Source of the DNA: Adiantum capillus-veneris
Lineage: Eukaryota > Streptophyta > Polypodiopsida > Polypodiales > Pteridaceae
Assembly (NCBI GenBank): GCA_014529385.2
Contig: CM043953.1
Location: forward strand, 81,166,338-81,230,337
Length of the DNA stretch: 64,000 bases
Reading direction: 5' to 3'
In this document: piece after piece, positions 44,631-56,949 of the stretch
Numbering within the stretch: position 1 is the first letter of the stretch
Layout: each line of letters begins with the position of its first letter
Translations under genes and position numbers: made by a program
The notes under the pieces: model-generated
Told to the model about the DNA's origin: nothing
Database searches by the model: none
Seen by the model: only the letters and a program-made list of their open reading frames with translations

Positions 44631-46762
44631 AGTATTTCCTAGTTTTTATTTTGACAACATTTAAATGATTGAGCAGTCAATCCCTTAAAAACTTAGGCTT
44701 GATCTCTCTTTGCTTGAATCTTGCAGGAAATGATCTGAATCAACCTTGAAGCCTATCGATACTAGAGGACATTTGGTACTGATTAAATTGTTGTATAGAT
44801 ATCATACCTCAGTTAAATGTATATATGTGTGTGTGTACGTTGAATGGATATTGGACCTCAATTGTATATATATGGTTGTACATTAACCCAAATATATTGC
44901 AATTTATGCAGACTTTTATTTTAGTCTTTTCTTCCACAAGTCTGGAATGAAGAGGAAGTGGATCATTCAACACATTGAATTTTTTTAAGGCTTTTTCACA
45001 TTATTGTAATCATTCTGGTGTAACTATTGGATATTATTAATGGCACATGTCCCACTAGCTTTTTGTTCTTGCAAACGATATAGTTGCATTTGTGTAGCTC
45101 ATGATTCATTGAGACATTTTGCACGCAACTAAAATCCTATACACAGGCTTTGATTCAAACAAAAAAACCCATATATTTCAGATACATGATTTATAGAATC
45201 GTAGATTTGGCGAACATGATTAATACCACATTGATTGATCTATATTTGCTTCCTTGTCACACTTGATAAGCTATTGCCTTGAAGGCTTACTTTTCACTTA
45301 AGAATAGAATGATGTTGGCGGTTTGAAAATGTAGGCTTGTCATGATGTCCTATGGTACATCAAAGCAAATAGCATAACCAATGGACTTATTGAGTGTCCT
45401 CAATGTCACTTTGAAGAGAGCCCACATCCAATATAACTCCATGTCTACCATGAGACCATGAAATAGAAAAATGCAACCTTGTCTTCTTTTAACAACAAAA
45501 TGTACACCATCTTGGCCAAAAGCTAGGTTTCCCTACCATATCTACAAAGAATTAAAATGAAAATGCTTCAAAATTATTGGACTTGCATAATTTGCAGCAA
45601 GGTCATAAGAAATTCTTTCATTAACGCATAATAAAGCAAGTGACATCTTTCATGGGGCACTAGTGTTCAAATGCCACAAGCAGCTTGCGTATGCCCTAAT
45701 GCTCATGATTTTTCCATTGATTATACCATTTATGAAGTGTGGCCTACCAATGGCTCTCTTTCGCTTTGCCTCCTATGGTGATGGTTCATAGATGTACGAA
45801 GTAGGGATGCATGAAAAGACATACACAAGAAACCTAAACCATCATACATTATCTTTCCCTCCTTTTAGCTACTGGAGCAATTCTACGGTTGCACCAAATG
45901 CTTAATCACAAACATCAACACCACCACATTATATATATTATATATGTGATACGTGTGCGGAAAAATAATTGTTAACATTTTTTCCAAGTATATATTGTTT
46001 AACTGGAAAATTTTGTTCGGTAGATTTTGTTGGGATCCGGCAATGTTGATGGAGATGTAATTCATCCAAATTTAAAAACTTTTTCCTTCACCAAAACAAA
46101 ATGGATGTCTTAATTGACATTCATAGTCACGCTAAAAAAGAAAGCCTTAAGTCTCTTTTTGAAAGCATGTATACTTCAACTATTATCTTTTTGCAGCTTT
46201 GTCTAATTGGTATTATGCGGGAAAATCTACACAGATATTTGATGCATCTTTTATTAAGGCCACATACAATAATGAGACAAATCTATTTAGTTATAAATAT
46301 GGTTAGCATTTGTTGATTATGCTATACTTAGTATTCAAAATGAGGAGTATTTTATGTTGTACTTGGTTAGTAGCCTTTTGAAGATTATTCCCTATTTTCT
46401 ACCCCTAAATAAACAATCAAAGTTTATGTGTGCACATTGTTAGCAATTGGAGCTTTTGCTGGTTCAAACTGCCAATATTGTGCATCATTTTCGATGCGTT
46501 CAATAAGAAGGAAAACTTAGTGCAACTCTCATCTTGCCTTGAAAAGATCAGCCCTATTCTTGTCAAGCTCAAGCTCTAAGGCATAAGTGACTCACCCACA
46601 TTCGCTGCATAGGAAGCTCTTGCAAGAGAGTTCAAAAAGCCAAGAGTAACATTGTCACTATTCAAATACAGAGCAAGTTTTACCTCATTATCAACTGCAA
46701 CATACAATGCAAAACATACAACAAAAATATGAGACCATTGCGACATTGTTGAAGGTGAAAAA
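44631..46762. other. ACS 3' flank and intergenic DNA
   Basis: AT-rich, with no domain-bearing frame. The stretch near 44817-44875 has TATATATGTGTGTG and TATATATATGG. A polyadenylation site for ACS probably lies in the first few hundred bases, but no single signal stands out. Confidence 0.5.
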
Positions 46763-46966
46763 CCTTTGCAAGGATGGGAGGATGGTTAATCCCCTACCCT
46801 TGCAAAGTGGTCACCATTTAATCTTGTCAGCTGATCTTGTGCCAAACCATGGTTGGTTGTATAGGCCCACTTGTGGGCTTGTGTGCATAGGATGATTCTG
46901 ACAAGGTCAAAAGGCAACGAGAGTTTGTAGGGTTGGGGGATCACTAATCCCTCACTCCTACAAAAG
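46763..46966. repeat. Two related small hairpins
   Basis: TTTGCAAGGATGGGAGGAT folds back on ATCCCCTACCCTTGCAAA at about 46763-46807. A diverged version, TTTGTAGGGTTGGGGGATC with ATCCCTCACTCCTACAAA, lies at about 46925-46966. They are about 160 bp apart and in the same orientation, suggesting the two ends of one small element or a duplicated foldback. Confidence 0.55.
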
Positions 46967-47518
46967 TGGACAAATATTTAACCCATTCATAATCATTTGT
47001 ATATGATACACAATATGCCCCATAATTGTTGAGCCATATCGAACTTTAAGCTTAAGCCCATACACCTTGGTAAGTGCCAATTGAGCCCAATGCTTCTACT
47101 TGTGCTCTTCTTTTTCTCTTCTTGTTGTGTTCCGGAGTCTCTACAAAATGCTTAGAGATGTTGTTTGCGTTAAGAGATAGAGAAGGAGAGAGCTTGAGCT
47201 CTTGCAGGCGCGCGCGCGCACACATGGAGTCAAACCTGCTACTTTCTTCTTCACTTTCTCAAGATAAGAAGTCTACCAAGCATAAATGGAAAAATACAAC
47301 ATAAGAAGAAACTATTGCAACGGTTAAGTATGAACCGCTAGTGAGTGAGTTGAATAGATAAGTGATCACTTTGGTAGGTAGACCAAGCCGGTGTAGTTGA
47401 GATGTAGCATCACTAGCAAAGATATGCGTATCCGCCAAGGCACGCGCATGATGATTACTGTCGGTGAGTCATCCACGAGTAATGTATGTTGAACTTGCCA
47501 TCTCAACACTCCTAAAGC
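46967..47518. other. Non-coding stretch left of the Copia relic
   Basis: No gene is seen. There is a short GCGCGCGCGCACACA run near 47210. It probably includes the untranslated end or LTR of the Copia element, but no LTR partner was identified. Confidence 0.45.
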
Positions 47519-48343
47519 TCAACGCCATCTCCTGTGTGCGTCAAGCATCACTCGAAAATGTCGTAGCTTTACTGCTCCAAGGGATTTCGTGAAGATATCT
47601 ACAACTTGTTCATCCGTCGTCACGTACTCAAGGTCGATGTCGCCTGTCAAAACCCTCTCTTTAATGAAGTGGTAATGCATCTCAATGTGCTTCATCCTCG
47701 CATGAAACACTATGTTTCGAGCCAACTATATACTATTAAGGTTTTCGAGTAGATGACAACCGGCATGTATACCTGTACTCCAAAGTCTTGAAATAGCAGT
47801 CCTAGCCATGCTACTTTACATGCCACCACTATAGCACCCTTGTACTCTGCTTCCGTACGTGATAGAGCAATCGAAGGTTGCTTCTTGTTGCTCCATGAGA
47901 TAGCGTAAAAACATGAATGCATTGGTATACCTACATTCATATGTGTTACCAACCCAATCCACATTTGTGTAACCATAGAGCTTAGCTCAACATCAACCCT
48001 GTAAAAGAGTGCATAACCCAAAGTAGCACTCACATAGCACAATGTGTAGCGATGCATCAAAGTATGGATTCTTAGGAGACTGCATAAACTGACTCACCAA
48101 TCCAACTATGTAGCTTAAGTCTTGGCATAAGATAGTCAAGAAGATTAAGCTATCAACCATCTTCCTAAACATGGTAGCATTCTCAAGCATCATTCCCCAA
48201 CTTCAAATTGTGATCTAAGGGTATCGCAATTGGCTTACAATCAACCATACCATACTTTTTTAGCATGTCCAAAGAATATTGTCTTTGTAGTAGCCATACA
48301 CCCTCTTCTGTGCGAACAATTTCAATGCCCAAGAAATATCCCA
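47519..48343 (-). pseudogene. Copia RT-RNase H relic, C-terminal part
   Basis: Minus-strand pieces read GYFLGIEIVRTEEGVWLLQ, YSLDMLKKYGMVDCKPIAI, RTEAEYKGAIVVACKVAWL, ARNIVFHARMKHIEMHYHF, IKERVLTGDIDLEYVTTDEQ and VVDIFTKSLG. These are the signature end of a Ty1/Copia polyprotein (RT end, then RNase H). Several stops and shifts break it. Its upstream half continues at 50349-50456 on the other side of an inserted element. Confidence 0.85.
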
Positions 48344-48673
48344 TGTAAGGTATAATGGACCTTGTCCTAGAGTCACTAGAGTATGAGTGAATGAGAGAAG
48401 AGTGAAATTATCCCACATGTACTCGTGCAAGGCTGTAGAGCTACTTAAAGCTCCTTTCATGAATAAACAACCATTCCAAGTTTTCATTACATGTCTCTTG
48501 TCTTGGTGAGCTTGTGATGGGTTAGCAAACTACTGAAAATCGTGTTTATGAGTTCACGTTAATCTATCTTGGAACCTAATTCACTTGAATAACAATCTAA
48601 CCTACACACACTCACTTGTGAGCACCATAATTGTCTTCCATCCACCCTAGCTAGCACGATCCCATTCTCATCA
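48344..48673 (+). repeat. 5' LTR of the 2-kb element
   Basis: It shares CTAGAGTCACTAGAGTAT, TGAATGAGAGAAGAGTG, GAATAAACAACCATT, CATGTCTCTTGTCTTGGTGA and CAATCTAACCTACACACACT with the right LTR. It carries about 36 bp more than the right copy near its ends. Confidence 0.85.
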
Positions 48674-48675
48674 AG

Positions 48676-48688
48676 TGGTATCAGAGCC
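48676..48688 (+). promoter_or_regulatory. Primer-binding site, initiator-tRNA-Met type
   Basis: TGGTATCAGAGCC, two bases after the LTR. This is the standard plant Copia/TRIM primer site complementary to the 3' end of initiator tRNA-Met. Confidence 0.9.
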
Positions 48689-50054
48689 ATGGTGTGCTAG
48701 CTAAGATTGTTGTTATGTATTTGAGTGTTAGTAATTAGCATCTCCATTAGAGTGATTAGTATTTTCTTAATCATCGTTACGGTCCATTGACATTCTCCAT
48801 AACTAATTGCATCTCTCATTAATTAAGCCCTAATCTATCTATGTGTGGGTATGTCCTTGACACACCCCAAAAGGCCACTACCCTCCATAGCCAGGTAGGC
48901 TTGATTAAGGAGAGGATTGCATTTGCATTTAGTGTTTTTGCTTCACAAATAGCTTTCTTCTCAAGCCGCAACTCATTGCATTATGAGTGTGTGGAGCAAG
49001 TGCTCATCAAAGGCTTTCATTTGATTCTATCCGTGCTCATTGTAGCTCAAGGATTGGGAGTTAATTGCTCTATCAATCGCAGTAGAAAACTCTTAATTTT
49101 GCTCTTAATTCTCTGTAGAATCTTGGTGGATAGACTCAAAATTTGGGTGTGTATTACACACACTAAGAATAGGTATGTACATGTGATCTCGTGTAAAGAA
49201 CCTCCTAATTTTAGGAGGGAGCAAGGTCAAGTGAGGGCCACACCCTCGCCCGATCATTTGCACTCGCTCTCCTTCTAGTTTGGCCGTCCTTTGCATGCGC
49301 CAGCTGCAACCAATCGTAGCCGATACTGGATCTCCACCTGTATCCGATTGCGGATCTCTACCTAGTAGACTTATGTGCGGTAAACTATAATCAAGAATAT
49401 TTTTGGGTCTGCCCTTATAGGGCCCCCGTCCCATGGCTTGTCCCACGGCCAACCTGTCCAAGGAGTAGATCTTGGACCTCATTTAAGGGGCCTTTCTAAC
49501 AACTTACACAAAGACCGTCAAGAGAGCTATCCCGCGACACGGTTTATTGCACCAAGGCACTCTGCAAGGACACATTCCCACCTGCAGTCAACATCATAAG
49601 CTCCAAGCTCCAAGGCCAAAGGGTTAAATATCTCGACTTCAAAACACATCAAAGCTTCTCAAAAGTTTTTTGGGCATCAAAAGAAACTCCTAAAAAGGTT
49701 TCAAAAGACCGGGGTTTTTTTTTTACTCTTCAAAAAGTACTTCAACGGACATTTTATCCACAACAAGCTTTTAAATTCTCTCACTCCGACTTTGTGAAGA
49801 TTGACTTCACTCTATGAAGAGGTGCTTCACAAATTAAGTAGCAAAGAACCAAACAATTGAAAGTTTTCATTGTCTTGCACAGAACTCACATTGAAATATA
49901 TGTTTACATATCTATCTATGATGATATTTTAATGATTGTGCAAACTCGTGTAAAAAGAGATAGATACTGGCTAGCTTAGTAGATACCTTGTGTCATCCTT
50001 AGTGGATATAGAATCTCCAGTGTATTGTCATAGTCCAAACTCCAAGGGAAGGAT

Positions 50055-50348
50055 TGTAAGGTATGATGGGCTTTGTCTTAGAGTCACTAGAGTATAAGTG
50101 AATGAGAGAAGAGTGTAATTAATTATCCCACATGTAGAGCTACTTAAAGCTTCTTTTATGAATAAACAACCATTTCAAGTTTGTATTACATGTCTCTTGT
50201 CTTGGTGAACTCGTGATGGGTTGGCAAACTACTCAAGATCGTGTTTATGAGTCCAAGTTAATCTATCCTGGAGCCTAATTTGCTTGAGTAACAATCTAAC
50301 CTACACACACTCACTTGTATGCACAATGTTTGTCTTCCATTCTCATCA
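50055..50348 (+). repeat. 3' LTR of the 2-kb element
   Basis: Collinear with 48344-48673 with small deletions, including the GCTAGCACGATC stretch near its end. Confidence 0.85.
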
Positions 50349-50456
50349 TCCTCAAATCTTTTATTTCAAACCATGCATAAGTACAGTTTGTACACCCTCC
50401 ACTCCAATCACATGATCACCTCCAACAATCAAGTCATGCACATAGATGCATATCAC
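50349..50456 (-). pseudogene. Copia RT relic, catalytic-loop part
   Basis: The minus strand reads VICIYVHDLIVGGDHVIGVE, the YVDD-box region of a Copia RT (YVDD is YVHD here). It runs towards FEIKDLR at the junction with the inserted element. It is cut on its other side by an LTR of the TGTAGC family at 50457. Confidence 0.75.
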
Positions 50457-50960
50457 TGTAGCAAGAAAAGTGTATCATGCTCTCTACTATGGGTGCTATT
50501 TAGTGCACTATGCGTAAAACCTCACTCCAATAAATAGAAAACAGAAGAGAGCAATGGAATAAGTGACTCAAAGACACAGCAACAAACTCAAAACTCGATG
50601 GAACTCGACTAACTCATGAAACGAGTACAGATTCTGGCTTGGCAGCACACTCAACTTCAAGCCCATGACTCACAAGTATAATGGGGGTGCTGAGGTTCCA
50701 ATGTGCAACGAGAGTACAGATCAACATTTATATTACATCTAGAAAAGTATACCAAGACTAAAACAAACATAGCATATGTACAACCAAAAAAGACAACCGA
50801 CAAATAACTCAAATATCCTTGAAATTCCTGCTGCACTTATCTCCCAACTGTGATGAGGATGAATTGGCCACGATATCCTCTAGACCACCACTCCTACCAC
50901 GTATCATTATCTAGGCGAATGGAAACATCAACAAAGGGAATGGAAACCTTGACCTCTACA
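50457..50960 (-). repeat. LTR of the TGTAGC family, copy C
   Basis: It starts TGTAGCAAGAAAAGTG and matches copies A and B through CATGCTCTCTAC, GCAGCACACTCAACTTCAAG, TATAATGGGGGTG and CCTACCACGTATCATT. It diverges in its last 40 bases and ends near CCTCTACA. As in copy A, minus-strand accessory-ORF sequence follows on its right. Confidence 0.65.
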
Positions 50961-50968
50961 ATGCTAAC

Positions 50969-51265
50969 CTAAGACTCAGACAATGGCAAGGCCGATAAGT
51001 CTTCAATAAAGTCTTTAAGTACTTTTAGTCTTTTACTTGGGTTGCTTTTCCCTTGGGGCTTCTTGGATGTACCCGCCCTAGCATCATCATCTCTCGGTTC
51101 CTGAGCACTTGCAATCTTTTACATGCTTTTAACCACCCAATACATAATCGGGACTGCATAGCAATTGAACTTCTCTACTTTCCCTTTTCATTGTGTCCGG
51201 AATCTCTTTGCTCCATCTTGCAGTACCTTGAAAGGCAAATGGTCAAAAGGGGTATCATGATAGGG
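50969..51265 (-). pseudogene. Second copy of the Gypsy accessory ORF, short piece
   Basis: Minus-strand reading gives AKRF, FNCYAVPIMYWVV, a Lys-rich segment and KVLKDFIEDLSALPLSES. The accessory ORF at 8.2-10.5 kb has AKKF, FQCFAGPMLAWII and KVVKDTAESLISLPVSES in the same order and spacing. The frame ends in TAG right after SES and the LTR follows within about 10 bp. The coiled-coil and Gly/Gln/Tyr tail are therefore absent from this copy. Confidence 0.65.
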
Positions 51266-52330
51266 TAAAACCCCCAACTTAAGGCCACCTAAGAGAGGGA
51301 GCCTAGATCTCCGATCTCCGAGCCCAATTGTAACCAATCAGTAGCTCATTTGATTCACTTCGTCAAGAGCTTTACGAAAAAATTGATCTCAATTTTTTTG
51401 ACGATCGGAGCCAAAAGTTATTAATCCATTTATGCATTCCTGTGTAACAAAAATGGGTGTGAAAAAGAAGACACACCAACCCCAAAAGAAACACATGGGT
51501 GCCAACAAGGATTAAAGTCATCCATTGCCCAATGAAAAGGTTGCATTTCAAATAAAATGAAAGTTGAGCATTCTTTTGAATTGCACAAAGTTGGTTCAGC
51601 TTTGTCTTATTATTGGGGGTGTCATTGTCCTTTCTTTGGGGGGTGGTTTTTTATTGGCCCCTTTACCCTAATGGCAAAGATTGAAAAAAAGCATCTCATA
51701 TTGCTACGGATGACGCCTTGTCATGTGCGCGCAGTACAAAATAATACTATAAGAGGAAATAGAGTTACGTGTTTTCTTAGAAAAGCCACATGTAAGTACG
51801 TTCATAGCTCTTGGCAAGCACTAGCAGTATCCTTCGGAGATAGATTTAAGAATGTTTTTGTGGTACGCTATCCCCATAGCTTGCCCAACATCCTCTACTA
51901 CAAGAGTCACCCTGTTTAGCTTTGGAAAAGCGAGTAGCGTGGCGCACAGTTTAACATTTGAAATATTGTCAGCTAGATGGGCATGTGCAAGATGGAGGAG
52001 ACCTAGATGTACCAGCTGCTGTGACTTTAGTAATGGCTCTGGGACCTCGAGGTGATAGACCAGGTTGAGGCACGCAGGTTGCGCAACAGGCCGGGAGGGT
52101 CAGCGGTTGAGAACAAGACCCAGCAGAGGGGTTATGCTGGTAGGCTTAACGTTTTATTTACCTTGATTATGTAATAGCGTTTTGGAGAACGCTGGAAGGA
52201 GAAGTAGGCCACCTGGAATCACTTCATTGGAAGGGAAAACCGAAAGAAAGGGTGGACGGGCACTGCACAGAAATCCAGGCCTAATAGTGGAGATTCAAGC
52301 AAAGGCAACCGCACGAAAAGCAGTGGTCTA

Positions 52331-52372
<42 letters not shown>

Positions 52373-53042
52373 GGGGGCAAAAGAATGGTTTTTCGTATAA
52401 AAGTGAGATGTGTGTGTCTGTGTGTGGAGGTCCAAGGTGGGGGTAGCTATGCCCCTCCACTGAACATCATGTCCAATCGTGCGCCTTGATGAAACTAAGA
52501 GGCCCTTCCTAGAGGAGCCTCCTTCAGTTGTGCCACAGCCAATCCTGTGGTGTTCCAGCCTTGATCTCTCATCCATTCTACCTTTGCGGTCCTTGTATGC
52601 AATATACAAGTTTGGGTTTCAATCAGTTGGGCTCGCCTCAGCAAGAAAACACAGGTTTGGCCTTGCAGAAGCTCCACAAACATTATATGCTTGCTTAGCA
52701 AGGCAGATTCGAGAGAGAGCTTTTAGTCATCAACAGAATTATCCGTGTCAGTCAGTCAGAGGAAGACACGAGAGTTTGCAGAGGACTTTGAAAACTTTTG
52801 AGCAGATCAAGAATTTGTAGGAGAGACTTCACTTGCATGCACAATAAGGGCTTTGCAGGTTTGAATTTATGGATTTGTGCATTGTGCTTGTTCATGAGTT
52901 GAGCTGGAGGCCTAGGATGACTTGAGCATTATCGAAAAACACGGTTACTTCATATCGTCCAAGTCGCATAGCTCATAGTAATCTTTGAGGGGACTTCCAC
53001 GTCTGCATGAACTAGCTTGCAAGCCTTTATAGAATAAATCTT
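51266..53042. other. No gene recognised upstream of the kinase relic
   Basis: A 113-codon plus-strand frame at 52479-52820 has no domain. It may be part of an untranslated leader of the kinase copy or chance. A GA run followed by about 16 G lies at 52335-52377. Confidence 0.45.
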
Positions 53043-53750
<708 letters not shown>

Positions 53751-54525
53751 GAGCGTACTGGCGGCGGCCCAAGGTCAAGGTACCGCCCCCCTCTTTCTAC
53801 TTTTCCTTGCCAACTGAGACCCTATCCTTGGTCATAGCTAGTGCCTAGATTGTGTCCGTGCTGAACCAGTCATATATAAGTCTTAAGACATTTGATAATT
53901 TTGACCATTACTGAGGGCCTCTATCGGCGATCGTCCAACATGGAGGCAGTGTTCAAAGAAAACCGGTCTTTAGTGTATTTTTAAAGGACAAAAATTGAAA
54001 ATTCCCAATTAGTTTTGAGGGCCGCCTTGAAGAAAACTGTCTAAATTTTGAGGATTTCAGTGTAAAAACCAATAAAAACCAGCTTAATTTCTTTTAAAAA
54101 TGGTAGATTTTCAAAGCTCTCCTTTTTTCCACTGGTTCCTAAAAAGGTTTTTGGTAAACACTGCATGGAGGAATCCAGCCCATCCATGGAGAGTGGACAA
54201 GAGGTTTCGACTCAAGGGGGTAGCTGGTTCTGGAAGGCTGTAGGATAACGACGCACATATGGAGCATCATGTTTAAAAGCTTTTGAACTTAGCAACTATT
54301 GATGCCTAACCTTTTAGGAGGGGTATCTAGCACCTACAACAATGGAAATTTTGTTGCCTTTAAAAGGTCAAATGATGATAGTTTGTAGTAATTATGTGCA
54401 TTGTAAAATATTAATATAAACTAATAGTCCATTTTAATACTTGGTTCATGTGGTGGTACCAGTGACATATATGTGTATTGTCTTTACATGAGTAGCTCAT
54501 TTTAGTATGTAAACTTTGTTCTCTC

Positions 54526-54589
<64 letters not shown>

Positions 54590-55889
54590 GCAGCAGCTCT
54601 GAACATGAGGCCCTCGTATTGCAGCTCTGAACATCGCTTGGAAAGGAGATAGAGGTTTCATCAAGGCTTGTCACATGTATCAGATTGCCAGTCTCAACGG
54701 ATCCTTTGCAGCAACAGTGTGAGGTTCTAGAGAGCATGGTTTCTACAAACACTCTAGTCTTTTGCACATTCACGAGAGGCAACCAGAGTTGATCAGAGCC
54801 TCAAGCCCAGACAAAGAGAGTTGGAGCGCAACAAATAAACGTTCTTAGGAGCAGGAGCGTGATTCTTCAACCGTCATACGCGAGAGGAAATTGAGTTACG
54901 GTAGCAAATGTGGACGTGAACGGAGGAACTGAGGCACTATGCAAGAGAGTCCGAAAAATTATTGATGCCCAACAAAGACAATTTACTACATCATGGCAGT
55001 CTTGAATGATACATGTCTTCATAAAACATTGGTAATAAGTTTTTCTTTGTGCAACTACAATATTTTTATAATAAGAAAATCCCTCCAGCACTAAAGGAGA
55101 ATCATAAGTCCCCCTTCAACACTGGAGGGGATAAAAGTGGCGGGGGAAAGGCACATTCCCTACGGTATTATTGTAATGTGGAGAATGGTGCCAACTCCAC
55201 ACCATACGTATATATCATGCGTATGGTTTTTTTCTTTTTTTATGGGCACAAGCATCGCAATGCACAAAATGCATCTCTCTCCATCTTTAAATATAATAAT
55301 GTGAAAATATTAACTTCCATACATCTTTTAATGTTAAATCTCATTTGTGATGTGAGGTCGTAATGCTTTTGGCGAAAGCTTCGAAAGAGATGCTTTGGAT
55401 CCATCAACACAAGCTATGCCAGGTGGTAAATTCCACATCACTATCATTTTTTAAATTCTTATCATATGCACAGTGAGTAGGAGTTACCAGTTGGGAAAAA
55501 ATTAAAAAATCGCCCATGGGCCATTAGTGGAAGGGGAAAAGGGAAGGGTGAGAGATTTTTCTCGAGTTTTTCTCAGAGGTGTATAGATGTTCTGAAGGAG
55601 AGGAAATTAGCTTTAAAGGGAGGTGAGTTTTGAATGCAAGCAAATGGAAAAGGGCTACTATAGGCAGGGGTGGACTAGTCGTCGTAGGGGTAGAGGCGAC
55701 TCAGGCGAGAGGAGAGGAAGCGATATACAAAGGAGGTGATGAAGTTTGAGAAAAGCGGACAAGAAATATACAATCAAGGCAAACTAGTTAAAAAATGCTA
55801 CGTAGGATTATTTTTTAGACGAAAGCCACGGCTAAACGGTAAGAAGCAGCTTAAACGTAAGGAGCAGCGGCCAGGAGAAGGGCGACCAG
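53751..55889. other. Intergenic, no gene recognised
   Basis: Scattered short frames lack domains. It contains a GA array at 54529-54586. Confidence 0.5.
54529..54586 (+). repeat. (GA)n microsatellite, about 58 bp
   Basis: Uninterrupted GA dinucleotides. Confidence 0.95.
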
Positions 55890-55991
55890 GTTGGGCGAAA
55901 GGCTCATGTCGAGGGTGGCCAAGGTTGGGCGAAAGGCTCATGTCGAGGGTGGCCAAGGTTGGGCGAAAGGCTCATGTCGAGGGTGGCCAAG
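55890..55991 (+). repeat. 34-bp tandem repeat, three perfect copies
   Basis: The unit begins GTTGGGCGAAAGGCTCATGT and ends CGAGGGTGGCCAAG. Copies at 55890, 55924 and 55958 are identical, indicating recent expansion. The period is not a multiple of three, so it is not a coding repeat. Confidence 0.95.
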
Positions 55992-56106
55992 GGAGAAAAG
56001 CTAAATGCGAGGAACAGCATGGCGAGTTGAGGTGAGCAGATGGTGCGCAGCCAATGGCAAGAAGACAATCGGTTAAGTAGAAACTCTTGCACAAGAAGAT
56101 TTAGAA

Positions 56107-56424
56107 ATTTTCTCATGTAGGAAAACGGAGTCTTTTCCAATGTTTTTCATACAATAAATAACATCATGAGCTTCTCTGAGGGAGGCACCGCATACCTAGC
56201 TAGGTACGATTGGGGGCAGGGTAGAAATTTTCTCATGTAGAGTCTTTTCCAGTGTTTTTCATACAATGAATAACATCATGAGCTTCTGCTCGAGAGGCAC
56301 CGCATACCTAGTTAGGTACGATTGGGGGCAGGGGACCCCTGGACCCCCCACCGGGCCGGCGGTCCCCTACCCCCAATCATACCTAGCTAGGTATGCGGTG
56401 CCTCCCTCACAGAAGCTCATGATG
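56107..56424. repeat. Duplicated segment plus a 64-bp-arm foldback
   Basis: A segment starting TAGAAATTTTCTCATGTAG occurs twice in tandem (about 56107-56221 and 56222-56333). The second copy's end pairs with 56361-56424 as an inverted repeat: arms 56274-56337 and 56361-56424, 57 of 64 positions complementary, loop 23 bases. The arms contain CATCATGAGCTTCTG, AGGCACCGCATACCTAG and ATTGGGGG. The loop is GC-rich. Candidate foldback transposon or small-RNA hairpin. Confidence 0.85.
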
Positions 56425-56949
56425 TTGAGGTAAGTCACAATGTGGGAATTATTGTGAGAATTTGTCCAAAACTTCTTGTGCAAGGTGAGCCGTTTTGAAG
56501 CATTGAGGGAGAGAAACTTTACATGCATTTTTCGACCGCAAGAAATCGCTACGCATACAAGTTAACTTAATTGGATACTCCTGAAGCAATGAGATCGATC
56601 AAAGGTGATTCCTGCTAATCATGTTAATGCCAAAGAGGAATGTGCTCATGAAGAGTTATTGAGAGTTGATTTTGAGAGGAAGACATAGGTACATTCTTAG
56701 AAAGGAAACACAAAAGCGATCAGAGTAAGGTCAGATTCAACACGAACTACAAACTACAAAAAAGAGTGAAGAGATACTAAATACAATGGAAAGTACGCAT
56801 GGTGACCATCATTAGAAGGAATATCAAGGTAACCTAGAGAGCAAGCTATAGAATATGTTGAGAGGGTGAGACGGGTTATTGCATCAGGAGTTGCATTTGG
56901 GTGGGCAAGGTCCATAGCTAGGAGAGATTCGTCAAGTTGCAGGATGATA

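Larger units (their letters stand above)
48344..50348 (+). mobile_element. 2-kb non-autonomous LTR retrotransposon inserted in Copia RT
   Basis: A 330-bp LTR (48344-48673) and a 294-bp LTR (50055-50348) both start TGTAAGGTAT and end CTCATCA. A clear PBS follows the left one. A purine stretch AAGGGAAGGAT precedes the right one. The 1.38 kb between has no gag or pol; the 48841-49278 frame (145 codons) has no domain. The interrupted Copia RT joins perfectly across the insert (…FEIKDLR, then GYFLGIEIV). The flanking 5-bp repeat is imperfect (TCCCA/TCCTC in plus-strand sense), consistent with an aged duplication. Confidence 0.85.

Noticed and set aside
52479-52820. 113-codon frame upstream of the kinase relic as a gene
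   Set aside because: No domain, no homologue recognised and no splice link to the kinase; kept only as a possible leader.
55890-55991. CRISPR-like array
   Set aside because: The 34-bp units are directly adjacent with no spacers, and the genome is a plant nucleus.
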